Source of the DNA: a virus | Strand: one strand, 5' to 3' | Length of the DNA stretch: 50,301 nt | Virus record (IMG/VR): IMGVR_UViG_3300032087_003955 | Coordinates: 1-50,301 of that record | Shown: piece by piece, positions 1-9,138 of the stretch | Layout of the letters: each line of letters opens with the position of its first letter | How positions within the stretch are numbered: position 1 is the first letter of the stretch | Translations under genes and position numbers: made by a program | The notes under the pieces: generated by a model | Database searches by the model: none | What the model was told of the DNA's origin: nothing | Seen by the model: only the letters and a program-made list of their open reading frames with translations

Positions 1-2072
1 CACAAGGAAGATCTTCTGCAATTAGAGATTATCTTTCAAGAAATACAAGAACAAAACTTATTGAAAAGAGATATGGTAATGCTGCGGCAAGAATTTATCA
101 GAATGCTCTAAAGAATGGTAAGGGATCTCAGGCTGCTCAAGCAGCAGTTCAAAGGGCAATTGAAAGAGGACAAATTACACCAAGAGCAGCAGGTCCTGGA
201 TTAGGTGGTGGTGCTGGTGCAACCCGTGGTGGAATCTTTAGGAGAGGGGTTGGAAGATCTGTAAGTCGTTTACAAACACGTATTTTAGGACGTGGTACAA
301 GACTTGGATTGAATAGACTTGTTACTGGGGGTGCAAGTAGATTCCTAGGAAGAATACCAATTCTTGGTCCATTGATTGCTGGTATCTCCACTTATATGGA
401 GACAGGCAAACTTGACAAGGCACTATTCATTGCTGGTGGATCTGCACTTGGAGGTTTCTTAGGATCTTTTATTCCGATTCCAGTTCTTGGCACACTTCTT
501 GGAACCTTTGTTGGAGAATATGTTGGTGATTTATTCTACGAATTATTCAGAGGTGGTGGAATAACAGAGGTAGGAAATAAACTTAAGAGAGATATTCAAA
601 AAGTTCTTGATACTGGTAAATTAGTAGGAGACTGGATTTATAAGGGTATCCTTAATATTAAGAATGATAAAAGATATAAATTAAAAATTGGTCCACTCGA
701 TGTACAATCAATAGCTGAAAGAGCACTAAATTTTCAAATGGGTGCATGGCCAACTTTATTGAATCCCGCAGAATTTAATTTAATTAAAAAATTTAATATT
801 TTAAGAGATGCGTTTTTCTCAGAATCTGAAACTGCACAAGGGAAACAAAAAACTATATCTGGAGGAGGGGGAGGACAAGAATCACAACCTCATGCAGATG
901 ATCCTAAAAATAAAGAAGGAAAAACAAGATATGGAACTGGAACTAAAACCGCATTAGGATCATCACCTAGTGCATCTATTACACCAGTTAAACTTACTGC
1001 AGCACAAATTAAAGCAAATACTGGTAGTAAAACTGCAGGTTCTGGATTAACGAAAGATAAAAACAGTATGATTTATCTTCACTGGACTGGTGGTTTCCAT
1101 AATGGTGGTTCTAATAGGTATCATAGAGTTTTCCTAGGTGATGGAACGATGACTGGCAATCAAGATTATGGTGCTTATACACCTGATGGACATACAATGT
1201 ATAGAAATAGTAATGCTGTTGGATTAAGCATTGCTGCAATGGGGCATAAAGGTATGAGACCCGATTACTATGACAGTGCAAAAGGATTTGCTGAAAACCC
1301 ACCAACAAAACAACAATTAAATGCAATGGCAGCAGAAGCAGCAAGACTTGCTGTTGCATGGGGTTGGGATGAATCTACAATTAATTCCAATGTAATGACT
1401 CATTATGAAGCCGATGTGACGGATTTTAGTGCAGCCGAAGGTGGTGGATCTGCAAGATGGGACTTGAAATATTTGGCTCATGCAGATAGAGATAAAGGAA
1501 ATACTGGTGGACCTTTCATGCGTGGAATGATTCTTAAACATTTTAGAAGATTCAAACGTATTGCAGCAGGTGAAAATCCTGATGCACAACCTCATGCAGA
1601 TGATAAGTCTAAAAAAAATAATGGTAAAAAAACCAGGTTAGACAAATTCTTTGAGACCACTCCACCAGGACCTGGTGCAGAATTCCCTATTACTGGTGTT
1701 GGAAAAGTCGAGAGATCGCAGGGTGTATTTGGATTTGGTGCTGGAGACAAATTGTACTTATATGAAGGTGCTGCGGAATTTGAAGAAAGTGGTGGTGTGA
1801 TTGAGGGGAAAGATAAAATTAGACAATACTTGGAGAAAAATTATCCAGAGAGGTTAAATCAAGCATCTGCTGGTGGAGATACAAAAATTGCATCTACTGG
1901 TGATATTCTTCCAACATCTGCTGCTTCTAATCTAAATAGTGATATTTTAAGAACTAAAGCATCATATGAGGAGGGATCTTCTACACTAGTTGCTCTCCAA
2001 CCAATACTTGTAGAGAAACAGGTACAGTCTGATCCATTCGGTTCAATAATGCCAACACCTCAATTTACATAA
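1..2072 (+). CDS. Tail-tip structural protein with amidase domain, 5' truncated
   Basis: The frame is open from the window edge to a stop at 2072, so this is the C-terminal part of a larger protein. Early residues are basic and Ala/Gln/Arg-rich. A Gly-rich hydrophobic stretch follows at about nt 375-540, of the kind seen in tape-measure or tail-tip proteins. At nt 1065-1560 there is an Amidase_2/PGRP-like domain: the IYLHWTGG segment has its His codon at 1080, and a second zinc-ligand candidate lies in VMTHYEAD with its His codon at 1401. These domains cut the MurNAc-L-Ala bond of peptidoglycan. The linkers on each side repeat the motif QPHADD, at about nt 886 and 1587. The gene abuts the hub genes, so I infer a virion-associated wall hydrolase at the tail tip. 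The in-frame TTG at 309 is not a convincing start because the frame continues upstream. Confidence 0.75.
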   Translation, partial: QGRSSAIRDYLSRNTRTKLIEKRYGNAAARIYQNALKNGKGSQAAQAAVQRAIERGQITPRAAGPGLGGGAGATRGGIFRRGVGRSVSRLQTRILGRGTRLGLNRLVTGGASRFLGRIPILGPLIAGISTYMETGKLDKALFIAGGSALGGFLGSFIPIPVLGTLLGTFVGEYVGDLFYELFRGGGITEVGNKLKRDIQKVLDTGKLVGDWIYKGILNIKNDKRYKLKIGPLDVQSIAERALNFQMGAWPTLLNPAEFNLIKKFNILRDAFFSESETAQGKQKTISGGGGGQESQPHADDPKNKEGKTRYGTGTKTALGSSPSASITPVKLTAAQIKANTGSKTAGSGLTKDKNSMIYLHWTGGFHNGGSNRYHRVFLGDGTMTGNQDYGAYTPDGHTMYRNSNAVGLSIAAMGHKGMRPDYYDSAKGFAENPPTKQQLNAMAAEAARLAVAWGWDESTINSNVMTHYEADVTDFSAAEGGGSARWDLKYLAHADRDKGNTGGPFMRGMILKHFRRFKRIAAGENPDAQPHADDKSKKNNGKKTRLDKFFETTPPGPGAEFPITGVGKVERSQGVFGFGAGDKLYLYEGAAEFEESGGVIEGKDKIRQYLEKNYPERLNQASAGGDTKIASTGDILPTSAASNLNSDILRTKASYEEGSSTLVALQPILVEKQVQSDPFGSIMPTPQFT

Positions 2073-2073
2073 A

Positions 2074-3351
2074 ATGTCAGAAGAATTTAAAAATATAAAA
2101 GAATTTGTAATTTATTCTAACTATAACGGTGAGTTAAGACTGACTGGTAAGTCTGCCTTTACTCATGTTTTGTTCTATCAAAGTCTTCTTGATGATAGTG
2201 TTAGAGCCAGTTTTAGATTATTAGATACTGGTTATAGAGATAAGGGTGGTGAAAAAAATACAAGTTTAGATGAACCTGATGATATCAATCTTACTACGGG
2301 TGAGAAAGTTAAATTAACGATTGCGGATAATAATGGTGCAGAAATAAAAACACAATTGGCAATTGAGAATGTTAAGTATTCTAGTTCTGATACTATGTCA
2401 GAAATGGTGAATGTTAATTTGTGTTCTGATGATTATATCAAAATGCAATTCAATAGTTCTGCACCCAGTAAACATTTTGAAGGAAAAATACATGAGATTG
2501 TCAGAAAAGTCTTAACTGATCATCTCAAAACGGAACAAGATATTCATGTTCATTCAACTTTAAATAGACTTCCAATCAATGGATCTATTACAGATAATCC
2601 ATTAGATTTTTGCACATCTCTAGCACCAAAATCAATTCCAGAAGATTATCCAAGTAGTTCTGGTTTCTTTTTCTACAATACTGTAGAGGGATATCATTTT
2701 AAATCAATTGACAAACTCTTAACACAAGAACCTAAGAGAAAGATGGTATACAACAGTACCACACGTATACCTGAAGGATTTACTAACAAGATTCTTAATG
2801 TAAGTTTTAATCATAATATGAACATTACAAACATTATGCAATCATCTTCTCTAACGAAGTCTAAACTTGAAACTTTTGATAACTATACCAATCAGTATAC
2901 ACAGAATGAATTTGATAGTAATGATACTTATGGTGATACTAATACTGGGAAGGAAAAACCAAAGGTTGGAACTCACTTAAAAGTTGAAGAAGAACAAACA
3001 AAAGTTATCAATCAATTATTCAATACAGGTGTGTTGCCTCCAGGAAGTAGTCTTGAAAAGCAATTAGAATTTGCAAAAGAACCAACACTTGATATTAATG
3101 CAATCATTAGAAAATCTATTGCACGTTATAATCAAGCATTTTTATATCGTGCAGAGATTGTTATTTACGGTGACTTTGAAATCTATCCTGGTGATATGAT
3201 TCATTGTACATTTCCTGAAGTATCTGCTAAACTAAGTAAGTCCGTGTCTAAGAAAAAGACTGGAAAGTACTTAGTTTGTGATGTTTCTCACCTCATTAGT
3301 GCAGAACATTGCTATACTAGGCTAAATATTGTCAGAGATTCTATCTTGTAA
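2074..3351 (+). CDS. Baseplate hub protein, gp27-like
   Basis: A 425-aa protein, close to T4 gp27 (391 aa). The central segment GFFFYNTVEGYHFKSIDKLL and the C-terminal segment YGDFEIYPGDMIHCTFPE match the usual layout of phage hub proteins related to gp27 and gpD. Gp27 forms a trimeric ring linking the tail tube end to the gp5 spike. The neighbouring gp5-like gene supports this role. It starts one base after the upstream stop, so it is probably translated together with the amidase gene. The assignment rests on pattern and synteny, not on alignment. Confidence 0.6.
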   Translation: MSEEFKNIKEFVIYSNYNGELRLTGKSAFTHVLFYQSLLDDSVRASFRLLDTGYRDKGGEKNTSLDEPDDINLTTGEKVKLTIADNNGAEIKTQLAIENVKYSSSDTMSEMVNVNLCSDDYIKMQFNSSAPSKHFEGKIHEIVRKVLTDHLKTEQDIHVHSTLNRLPINGSITDNPLDFCTSLAPKSIPEDYPSSSGFFFYNTVEGYHFKSIDKLLTQEPKRKMVYNSTTRIPEGFTNKILNVSFNHNMNITNIMQSSSLTKSKLETFDNYTNQYTQNEFDSNDTYGDTNTGKEKPKVGTHLKVEEEQTKVINQLFNTGVLPPGSSLEKQLEFAKEPTLDINAIIRKSIARYNQAFLYRAEIVIYGDFEIYPGDMIHCTFPEVSAKLSKSVSKKKTGKYLVCDVSHLISAEHCYTRLNIVRDSIL

Positions 3352-3355
3352 GAAA

Positions 3356-3583
3356 ATGGAAAGTATAGAGAAGCATATTGAGAAGGATAGGGAGATCCTA
3401 GAAAATCCTACTATCTCACCACAACAACGTCGTCATATCGAATCTGAACTTGAAGAACTTGAAGCATATGCTGAAAATCACAAGGCAGATATTGAAGCAG
3501 GAGATCATCATGATCCAACTCCTTTAGAAATGTATTGTGATGCAAACCCAGACGCAGATGAGTGTAGGATTTACGAAGACTGA
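3356..3583 (+). CDS. Small acidic protein between hub genes
   Basis: A 75-aa protein starting at ATG 3356, four bases after the hub stop. The stop overlaps the next start as TGATG. Most of it is a charged, probably helical segment rich in Glu. It ends with a short Cys-containing motif, EMYCDANPDADECR (a C-x8-C pair), which could bind metal or form a disulfide. I do not recognise a family. Its place between gp27-like and gp5-like genes suggests a small baseplate component or hub assembly factor. Confidence 0.6.
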   Translation: MESIEKHIEKDREILENPTISPQQRRHIESELEELEAYAENHKADIEAGDHHDPTPLEMYCDANPDADECRIYED

Positions 3584-6018
3584 TGCTCCCAAATAACTTA
3601 ACACCAGGATTGTCTCCCGCATATAATCGGGATCCAATTCAAAAGAATTCTATGTATTGGTGGCTTGGACAAGTCGTCGATGAAGAACATTGGATTGGCA
3701 ATGAAAAATTAGAAAATCATAAAAGAGATGACATTCCTGGGTGGGGAAAAAGATATCGTGTGAGAATTTTTTCTAGAGATTCTCATATTAAAGATGCAAG
3801 TACTTCTACTCCTGATAATCTATTAAGGATGGCAGAAGTTATTGCGCCAGTTACTGCAGGTTCTGGACATGGTGGTTATGGTGAAACTGTTGCGTTAGAA
3901 CAAGGATCCTTTGTTATGGGATTCTATCTTGATGGTGAACAAGGTGATCATCCAATTATTATTGGATGTCTTCCAAATAATCCACAGACCAGATTGTTTG
4001 GTGGTGATCCTGCAGATGGATTTGCACCAAGAAGTGGTTTTTATGGGAACACTGGAAACAAAAGAATCGCAACAAAAGATTTACATACAGAACCATCATC
4101 TCAACCAGCAAGAGAATCAACTGGAGCAGATGGTGCAGTAAATGATGCTCGTAGAGAGTATCAAAAACAAGATGGTTCAGATGTAGGAGTAAGAAAAAAG
4201 AATATTGAATGTGAAGGTGGTGGTGGACCCGTAAAAGGAATTCAAGGGTTTATTCAAAGAGCTCTTGCAATGATCAAGAGAATTAAAGAAGAGACTCAAA
4301 GTTTTTTAGGTGCAGCATCAGATATTACAAGTAATATTAGTGAGATTGTAAATTCTGTTTCCTCTTTCATTGCTTCAATGATGAAGTTGATCATTGGAAA
4401 GATGAGAGGATTTGTCATGAATAAAATCAATGAAGGTATTAAAACTGTTGCAGATTTACTTCCTCCAAATGTAAGACAAACTCTCGCAGGAACTGCAGAA
4501 AAAGCAACAGATACTCTTGGTTGTATATTTCAAAAAATTATTTCCAATTTATTTAAATTAGTAAAAGGATTATTTAATGATCTAATTGAAAAATATATCA
4601 GTGCTCCAATGTGTGCTGCTGAAAAATTAGTTGGTGATGTTGTTGGAAGTGTTCTTGGAGATATTACATCTGGTATCAATAGTGCTTTAGGATCAATTAA
4701 TGGATTGATTGAATCTGTTGGTGATATTGCAGGACAAGCTTTTCAGGTCCTTGATATTGTAACTGGCATTCTTAATTTCTTAAAGTGTGATACAACACCA
4801 AATTGTGACTATACAGATAGATGGAGTTTCTGGAATGGAGATAAAGAAGCAGCAGCTGTTTCTGAAGGTTTAGGTAATCTTCTTAGAGATGCTTCTAACA
4901 ATATTCCAGGAACAATTCCACCTTGCAATACTGATCAACTTCCTTGTGGTCCACCATCAATTTCATTCAATGGTGGTGGAGGAACAGGACTTGCAGCAAA
5001 TCCAATCGTAAGTGTTACTGGTCAGTTAATGGGTCTAGACTTTAGTTCTTTTGGTAGTGGATACACGTCAACTCCTACACTTTCTATTGATGATCAATGC
5101 GGAAATGGTGGTGGATCAAATGTATTCCTGACTTCAAATGAAACTGATGATGGTGTAGAAATTACTGGTGCAGTTGTAAAAGAACCAGGATCTGGATACC
5201 TACCAACTACATCAAAAAATCAAACAACTATTAGTGAACCTGGTGATACCATCTACAAAGATCCTGATGGAAAATGGCAGGTTTACAAACCAGGATCAAA
5301 TATTACAATTCCATCAGTTGATGATGATCCTAATAGTGAGTTTCCAAATATTGCAGCACCATCTGGAACAGAAATTACTATTACAAACACAGATACTGGA
5401 GAGATTGTTGATACTGTCATAGGAAGAGGACCATTAACTCCTATTAGAGTTCCTACAGGTGTAACAATTACCGCACCACAACCACTTGATGGTGATGGTG
5501 ATGATGAACGTGACGACGATAGACCAATTAGTAATGGTCAGTCTGAAGATATTATTCTTGATGGTGTATTGATTGATGATCCTGGAGCAAACTATGAGAT
5601 AGGTGATCAAATTGTTATTAGTCCATCAAATGGTGCAGAGATGAGTCCTATTTTTGATGATATTGGTAGACTTGTTGATGTTGTGATTACAAATCCAGGC
5701 AACACATTTAATGAATATCCTCGTATCTTTATTAAGTCTGAACTTGGTGTTAATGCAAATATTATACCGATCTTTAGAGTTAGAAGACTTGATGAAGATC
5801 CAGATGGAGGAGTCAGAAAGATTCAAGGTGATAGAATTATCACTGTAGATGACTGTATTGCTAGACTCGTTTCAGGATACATCAACGGTAAACCATATTA
5901 TGGAGAGTATCATTTCTTCAGAGGTAAAAAAGTCGTAGGACCTAAGAAACCTAATCTAAAGAACAGAATGTATCTTTATGATACCCCTGAGGAAAGTTTA
6001 AGAAAACGCACTAAATAA
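3583..6018 (+). CDS. 5: Baseplate hub protein with gp5-type OB fold, no lysozyme
   Basis: An 811-aa protein. Residues about 23-135 match the N-terminal OB-fold domain of T4 gp5: MYWWLGQVVDEEHW, RYRVRIFSRD, MGFYLDGEQGDHPIIIG. Instead of the lysozyme domain there is a long helical region (about 215-400, rich in Ile/Lys/Ser). After that come Gly/Ser/Pro-rich beta repeats of the GSGY type, such as FGSGYTSTPTLSI and EPGSGYLP, then a globular C-terminus. In T4, gp5 forms the trimeric spike base on gp27. Here the beta-helical tip is encoded by the next gene and the wall hydrolase upstream. The OB domain and context are strong; the roles of the middle and C-terminus are not known. Confidence 0.75.
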   Translation: MLPNNLTPGLSPAYNRDPIQKNSMYWWLGQVVDEEHWIGNEKLENHKRDDIPGWGKRYRVRIFSRDSHIKDASTSTPDNLLRMAEVIAPVTAGSGHGGYGETVALEQGSFVMGFYLDGEQGDHPIIIGCLPNNPQTRLFGGDPADGFAPRSGFYGNTGNKRIATKDLHTEPSSQPARESTGADGAVNDARREYQKQDGSDVGVRKKNIECEGGGGPVKGIQGFIQRALAMIKRIKEETQSFLGAASDITSNISEIVNSVSSFIASMMKLIIGKMRGFVMNKINEGIKTVADLLPPNVRQTLAGTAEKATDTLGCIFQKIISNLFKLVKGLFNDLIEKYISAPMCAAEKLVGDVVGSVLGDITSGINSALGSINGLIESVGDIAGQAFQVLDIVTGILNFLKCDTTPNCDYTDRWSFWNGDKEAAAVSEGLGNLLRDASNNIPGTIPPCNTDQLPCGPPSISFNGGGGTGLAANPIVSVTGQLMGLDFSSFGSGYTSTPTLSIDDQCGNGGGSNVFLTSNETDDGVEITGAVVKEPGSGYLPTTSKNQTTISEPGDTIYKDPDGKWQVYKPGSNITIPSVDDDPNSEFPNIAAPSGTEITITNTDTGEIVDTVIGRGPLTPIRVPTGVTITAPQPLDGDGDDERDDDRPISNGQSEDIILDGVLIDDPGANYEIGDQIVISPSNGAEMSPIFDDIGRLVDVVITNPGNTFNEYPRIFIKSELGVNANIIPIFRVRRLDEDPDGGVRKIQGDRIITVDDCIARLVSGYINGKPYYGEYHFFRGKKVVGPKKPNLKNRMYLYDTPEESLRKRTK

Positions 6019-6030
6019 AAATAAAACTCT

Positions 6031-6615
6031 ATGACCACTCAAGTAGATCATGTACAAGTAAAAAAAGACCATCCATTTGGTGCTCTTGAAATTGGGCAGA
6101 TTTGTGCTGATGGTGTGGTGACTGGTGTCGGATTACAATCTCGTCATAGTTTACATTATATACATTTAGATTCTACTGGTAACAGAGCAGGATGGACTCT
6201 TATGAGAAATCCTGGTGTCTTTGAAATTAAATGTGGGGATAATGTAGATGGTAAAAGTATAGGTGTTGATATTGAATGTTTAAATGGAGATATAGTTTTA
6301 TCTGCACCAAATGGTAGGATAAGACTTTCTGCTAAAGACATTGACATCATGGCTAATGGTGAAGATGATAGTAGAGGTCATATTAAAATTGAAGCAAACC
6401 AAGATGTAAAAATAAAAGCAGATGGTGCATTTGATGTTGATGCAAAGGTTGGATATAGAATATATACTCCGAATGTTGGTAGGATCATAGCAAATACACA
6501 ACTACATACAATATCTAATTTCATAAGGGGATTAACTTGTGCATCTGCATCTCTCCCTGGAAAAACAGATTTAACAAACGTTCTCGATTTTACAACTAAT
6601 TCATTATACACTTAA
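6031..6615 (+). CDS. Spike-like beta-helix protein (gp5 C-terminal-like)
   Basis: A 194-aa protein. From about residue 70 it carries short alternating hydrophobic/polar repeats: VDIECLNGDIVLSAPNGRI, RLSAKDIDIMANGEDD, HIKIEANQDVKIKADG. This spacing is typical of the triple-stranded beta-helix that forms the T4 gp5 needle and VgrG tips. The N-terminal DHVQVKKDHPFGALEIGQIC may dock on the OB-fold partner. It follows the gp5-like gene after 12 bases, so together they may replace a single gp5. Cellular location would be the tip of the tail in the virion. Confidence 0.6.
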   Translation: MTTQVDHVQVKKDHPFGALEIGQICADGVVTGVGLQSRHSLHYIHLDSTGNRAGWTLMRNPGVFEIKCGDNVDGKSIGVDIECLNGDIVLSAPNGRIRLSAKDIDIMANGEDDSRGHIKIEANQDVKIKADGAFDVDAKVGYRIYTPNVGRIIANTQLHTISNFIRGLTCASASLPGKTDLTNVLDFTTNSLYT

Positions 6616-6619
6616 AATT

Positions 6620-7291
6620 ATGTCTTGCTCATACGATGATCTAACTATTCAGCATCAGTTATGGATTGGTGCAGGAACTGCTCCAATTTTTGGTGCAGGA
6701 AAATTAAAAGTACGTGGAACTTCATGGGTAGAAGGTCCCTCAATGATTGGACAGGGTACTCAGTTTGCAACACCATCTCCTACAGAACTTGGTAATTTGA
6801 TGGTTGGACAGTGTACCAACAGTGATATGAAGCCAACTCCATTCTATGCAATGTTTGTAAAAATATATGCTAGAATACAAGGTTTCTTAAAAACAGACAT
6901 ACTATTGACAGTAAAGTTAATTAAGTCTAAAATTATCTTTACGGAAGTTTTAATGGCAAAAGTTAAAAACTTTGTCATTGATCATCCAACAAAACCAGGT
7001 AAACAACTTGTCCATTCTTGTCTTGAAGGACCTGAGAATGCTGTTTATGTACGAGGAAGAACATCTGGAAAAGTGATTAAGTTACCAGAGTATTGGAAAA
7101 AATTAATCGATCCAGCAACAATCTCAGTGCATCTTCAGCCAATTGGAGCACATCAGAACGTTATAATTAAGAGATATAACACAGATGAGATTCATCTTCA
7201 AGCAAGTAATGGTCAACCAATTAATTGCTTTTATCATGTTTATGCAGAACGAATTGACGTACCACCACTACAAACGGAGATTGATAAATGA
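6620..7291 (+). CDS. Virion structural protein, paralogue A
   Basis: A 223-aa protein. The N-terminal 45 residues, with GAGTAPIFGAGKLKVRGTSW, resemble structural proteins of cyanomyoviruses as I recall them. The C-terminal half holds a domain with IDHPTKPGKQ, CLEGPENAVYVRGR and VIKLPEYWKKLIDPATISV. This domain recurs in the next gene and resembles C-terminal domains of phage fibres. The stop overlaps the next start as ATGA. A baseplate or fibre-attachment role is inferred from position only. Confidence 0.6.
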   Translation: MSCSYDDLTIQHQLWIGAGTAPIFGAGKLKVRGTSWVEGPSMIGQGTQFATPSPTELGNLMVGQCTNSDMKPTPFYAMFVKIYARIQGFLKTDILLTVKLIKSKIIFTEVLMAKVKNFVIDHPTKPGKQLVHSCLEGPENAVYVRGRTSGKVIKLPEYWKKLIDPATISVHLQPIGAHQNVIIKRYNTDEIHLQASNGQPINCFYHVYAERIDVPPLQTEIDK

Positions 7292-8112
7292 CGGCACCAT
7301 TTGATTTTAAGTGGTTTGGTACTTTTACTGGACCACAATCTACAGCAGGAGCATATAATTATGATTCCTTATCATTAGAAGGAACATGGCATACAACTCT
7401 ACCAACTGATTTGTCATTTAAACTGACTGATCTTGCCGCAGTTCTATATAATGTTCCTGGAGACTATGTTGGATTTTATTGTAATGGAGTTTCAACTCAG
7501 TTGATGACTCTTGCACATTCAACTGGTCAAATTCCGACATTGAATGTTCAAGCATTGACTTCAATTTTTAATGGAAATACGATTGTTAATGGTAGTGTTA
7601 TTGCAAATGGATTTATTTCTGCAAATGGAGCAGTAAATTTAGCAGGAATTGGTGATGTTGCAACATATTTGACAACATTAAATTCAACTAAGCTAGATAA
7701 ATCAAATAAGGGATTTGATATCTCACATCCAACTAAAGAAGGATATCGTCTTAGACATATTTGCGTAGAGGGTCCAGAAGATGGTCCGATTTATGTACGT
7801 GGAAAATTAGAAGAAGGAAATGTAATTAAACTTCCAGATTATTGGGATGGTCTTGTAGATAAAGAATCAATTTCTGTAAATCTTACTCCTATTGGAACTT
7901 ATCAAGAATTATTTGTTGAGAAAATTGAATGGGGTAAGAATGTTATTGTTAAAAATAATGCAGGTGGTCCTGTAAGATGTTATTATCAAATTTGGGCAGC
8001 AAGAAAATATGATGACAAGTTACATGTTGAATATAAAGGTGATACCCCAGCAGATTATCCAGGAGATAATACAAGATTCTCTATTGCTGGATATGATTAT
8101 GATAGGAGGTAA
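7288..8112 (+). CDS. Virion structural protein, paralogue B
   Basis: A 274-aa protein. Residues about 140-235 (ISHPTKEGYRLRHICVEGPE, PIYVRGKLEEGNVIKLPDYW, SISVNLTPIG) clearly match the C-terminal domain of the upstream gene. The N-terminal part differs: it has VFNGN/ANG-type repeats like those in fibre shafts (NTIVNGSVIANGFISANGAV). It adds a Tyr/Asp-rich tail of about 35 residues. The pair looks like an old duplication with exchanged N-termini. Probable baseplate or short-fibre component. Confidence 0.6.
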   Translation: MTAPFDFKWFGTFTGPQSTAGAYNYDSLSLEGTWHTTLPTDLSFKLTDLAAVLYNVPGDYVGFYCNGVSTQLMTLAHSTGQIPTLNVQALTSIFNGNTIVNGSVIANGFISANGAVNLAGIGDVATYLTTLNSTKLDKSNKGFDISHPTKEGYRLRHICVEGPEDGPIYVRGKLEEGNVIKLPDYWDGLVDKESISVNLTPIGTYQELFVEKIEWGKNVIVKNNAGGPVRCYYQIWAARKYDDKLHVEYKGDTPADYPGDNTRFSIAGYDYDRR

Positions 8113-8117
8113 TTAAA

Positions 8118-8894
8118 ATGGCAGGATATATTTCCACATCTCTAACTGCTAAAGAGATATTAGAGTTACAAAATACAAGTATTTCTTCAGGAACTGGTCA
8201 AAGAACTGTCATTGAGCAACAAGGTGTTGTGATTGATAGTATCAATAAATTTCTTCCCGATATTAAGGAAAGAGATGATCAAATTCTTGCAATTGTTGAT
8301 CAAATTAAGACAAAGCAAAATCAACTTGTTACAATTTCTCAAAGTGCAGCAGGTCTTGGATGTTCATTAGCACAGTCTGTTGCCTCACTATATTCTAATC
8401 ATGATGTATTAGCAGGTTTTAGTACTGAAATCGTAGGATATACAAGTATTACTGTTGGAATTGGAACTATCAAACTCGATGAACTTCAAGCATATACTTA
8501 TCCTAGGTTAGAAAATCTTGATGTTGCAACAGATAATCCAATTGGAAATGCTTCTGAAGTAAATCTTTCTTCATCAACGTCAGGAACTGGTTCTGATTCT
8601 GATTTTGTGAAAAATGTTGGAAGTTCTATTTCACCTGTGTATGCAATTAATTCAACATTACATCCACCAGGACAAGACACGGCTTGTAATAACTATAGAA
8701 CGCAAATCAATACACTTCTAAGTGAGATTGAAACTTTGAGGGCAACTGCTGGCATTCCAACATGGGAAGCTGAAGCAACGACTCTTAAGACTCATCGTAA
8801 AGGTTTGCAACTAGAGGCATGGTCTCTCGGTAAAGCACAGAACACCATGTCATCTAAATCGGCATCCAACGAAGACATCACAGGACTGCTCTAG
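8118..8894 (+). CDS. Putative virion structural protein
   Basis: A 258-aa protein with a strong ribosome binding site (TAGGAGGT, nt 8103-8110) before its ATG. N-terminal and C-terminal parts look helical (ERDDQILAIVDQIKTKQNQL; SEIETLRATAGIPTWEAEA), with a Ser/Thr/Gly-rich middle. I do not recognise a domain. It ends the baseplate run, just before a sigma70-type promoter that begins a different kind of gene cluster. A structural role is inferred from position and composition. Confidence 0.5.
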   Translation: MAGYISTSLTAKEILELQNTSISSGTGQRTVIEQQGVVIDSINKFLPDIKERDDQILAIVDQIKTKQNQLVTISQSAAGLGCSLAQSVASLYSNHDVLAGFSTEIVGYTSITVGIGTIKLDELQAYTYPRLENLDVATDNPIGNASEVNLSSSTSGTGSDSDFVKNVGSSISPVYAINSTLHPPGQDTACNNYRTQINTLLSEIETLRATAGIPTWEAEATTLKTHRKGLQLEAWSLGKAQNTMSSKSASNEDITGLL

Positions 8895-8896
8895 GG

Positions 8897-8925
8897 TTGA
8901 CACTCCCTCGTATGTGCCTTATAAT
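8897..8925 (+). promoter_or_regulatory. Perfect sigma70-type promoter
   Basis: TTGACA at 8897-8902 and TATAAT at 8920-8925 are separated by exactly 17 bases, which is full consensus for the vegetative sigma factor. It begins two bases after the stop of the last baseplate gene and about 25 bases before the start of the 62-aa ORF. It should fire without any phage factor, so the cpeT/tRNA island can be read early while the surrounding structural genes stay silent. Confidence 0.85.
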
Positions 8926-8949
8926 ACGGGGGTAATCAACCAAGGCACC

Positions 8950-9138
8950 ATGCAAGAGTTTCTAGAGTCAGTTCTGATCGACACCAACCGCAGGCAGTTC
9001 AAACTGTTCTCTAATATGGGTGATGAGAAGGTTGTTGACTGTGAAACCTACGACGAGTTCATGAATGTCTTTATCCACGTCCGTGACAATGTAGATGAGG
9101 ACATGATTTTTTACAAAAAGCCCCTTGTAGCATCATGA
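8950..9138 (+). CDS. Small protein upstream of cpeT
   Basis: A 62-aa protein starting at ATG 8950 behind AAGG. An in-frame ATG at 8914 lies between the promoter's -35 and -10 boxes, so it cannot be on the transcript from this promoter. The sequence is charged and compact (LFSNMGDEKVVDCETYDEF). I recognise no family. It overlaps the start of cpeT by four bases (ATGA), so the two are probably translationally coupled and co-expressed early. Confidence 0.65.
   Translation: MQEFLESVLIDTNRRQFKLFSNMGDEKVVDCETYDEFMNVFIHVRDNVDEDMIFYKKPLVAS

Noticed and set aside
3583-6018. Lysozyme domain in the gp5-like protein
   Set aside because: Expected by analogy with T4 gp5, but no T4-lysozyme-like catalytic segment is visible between the OB fold and the beta repeats.
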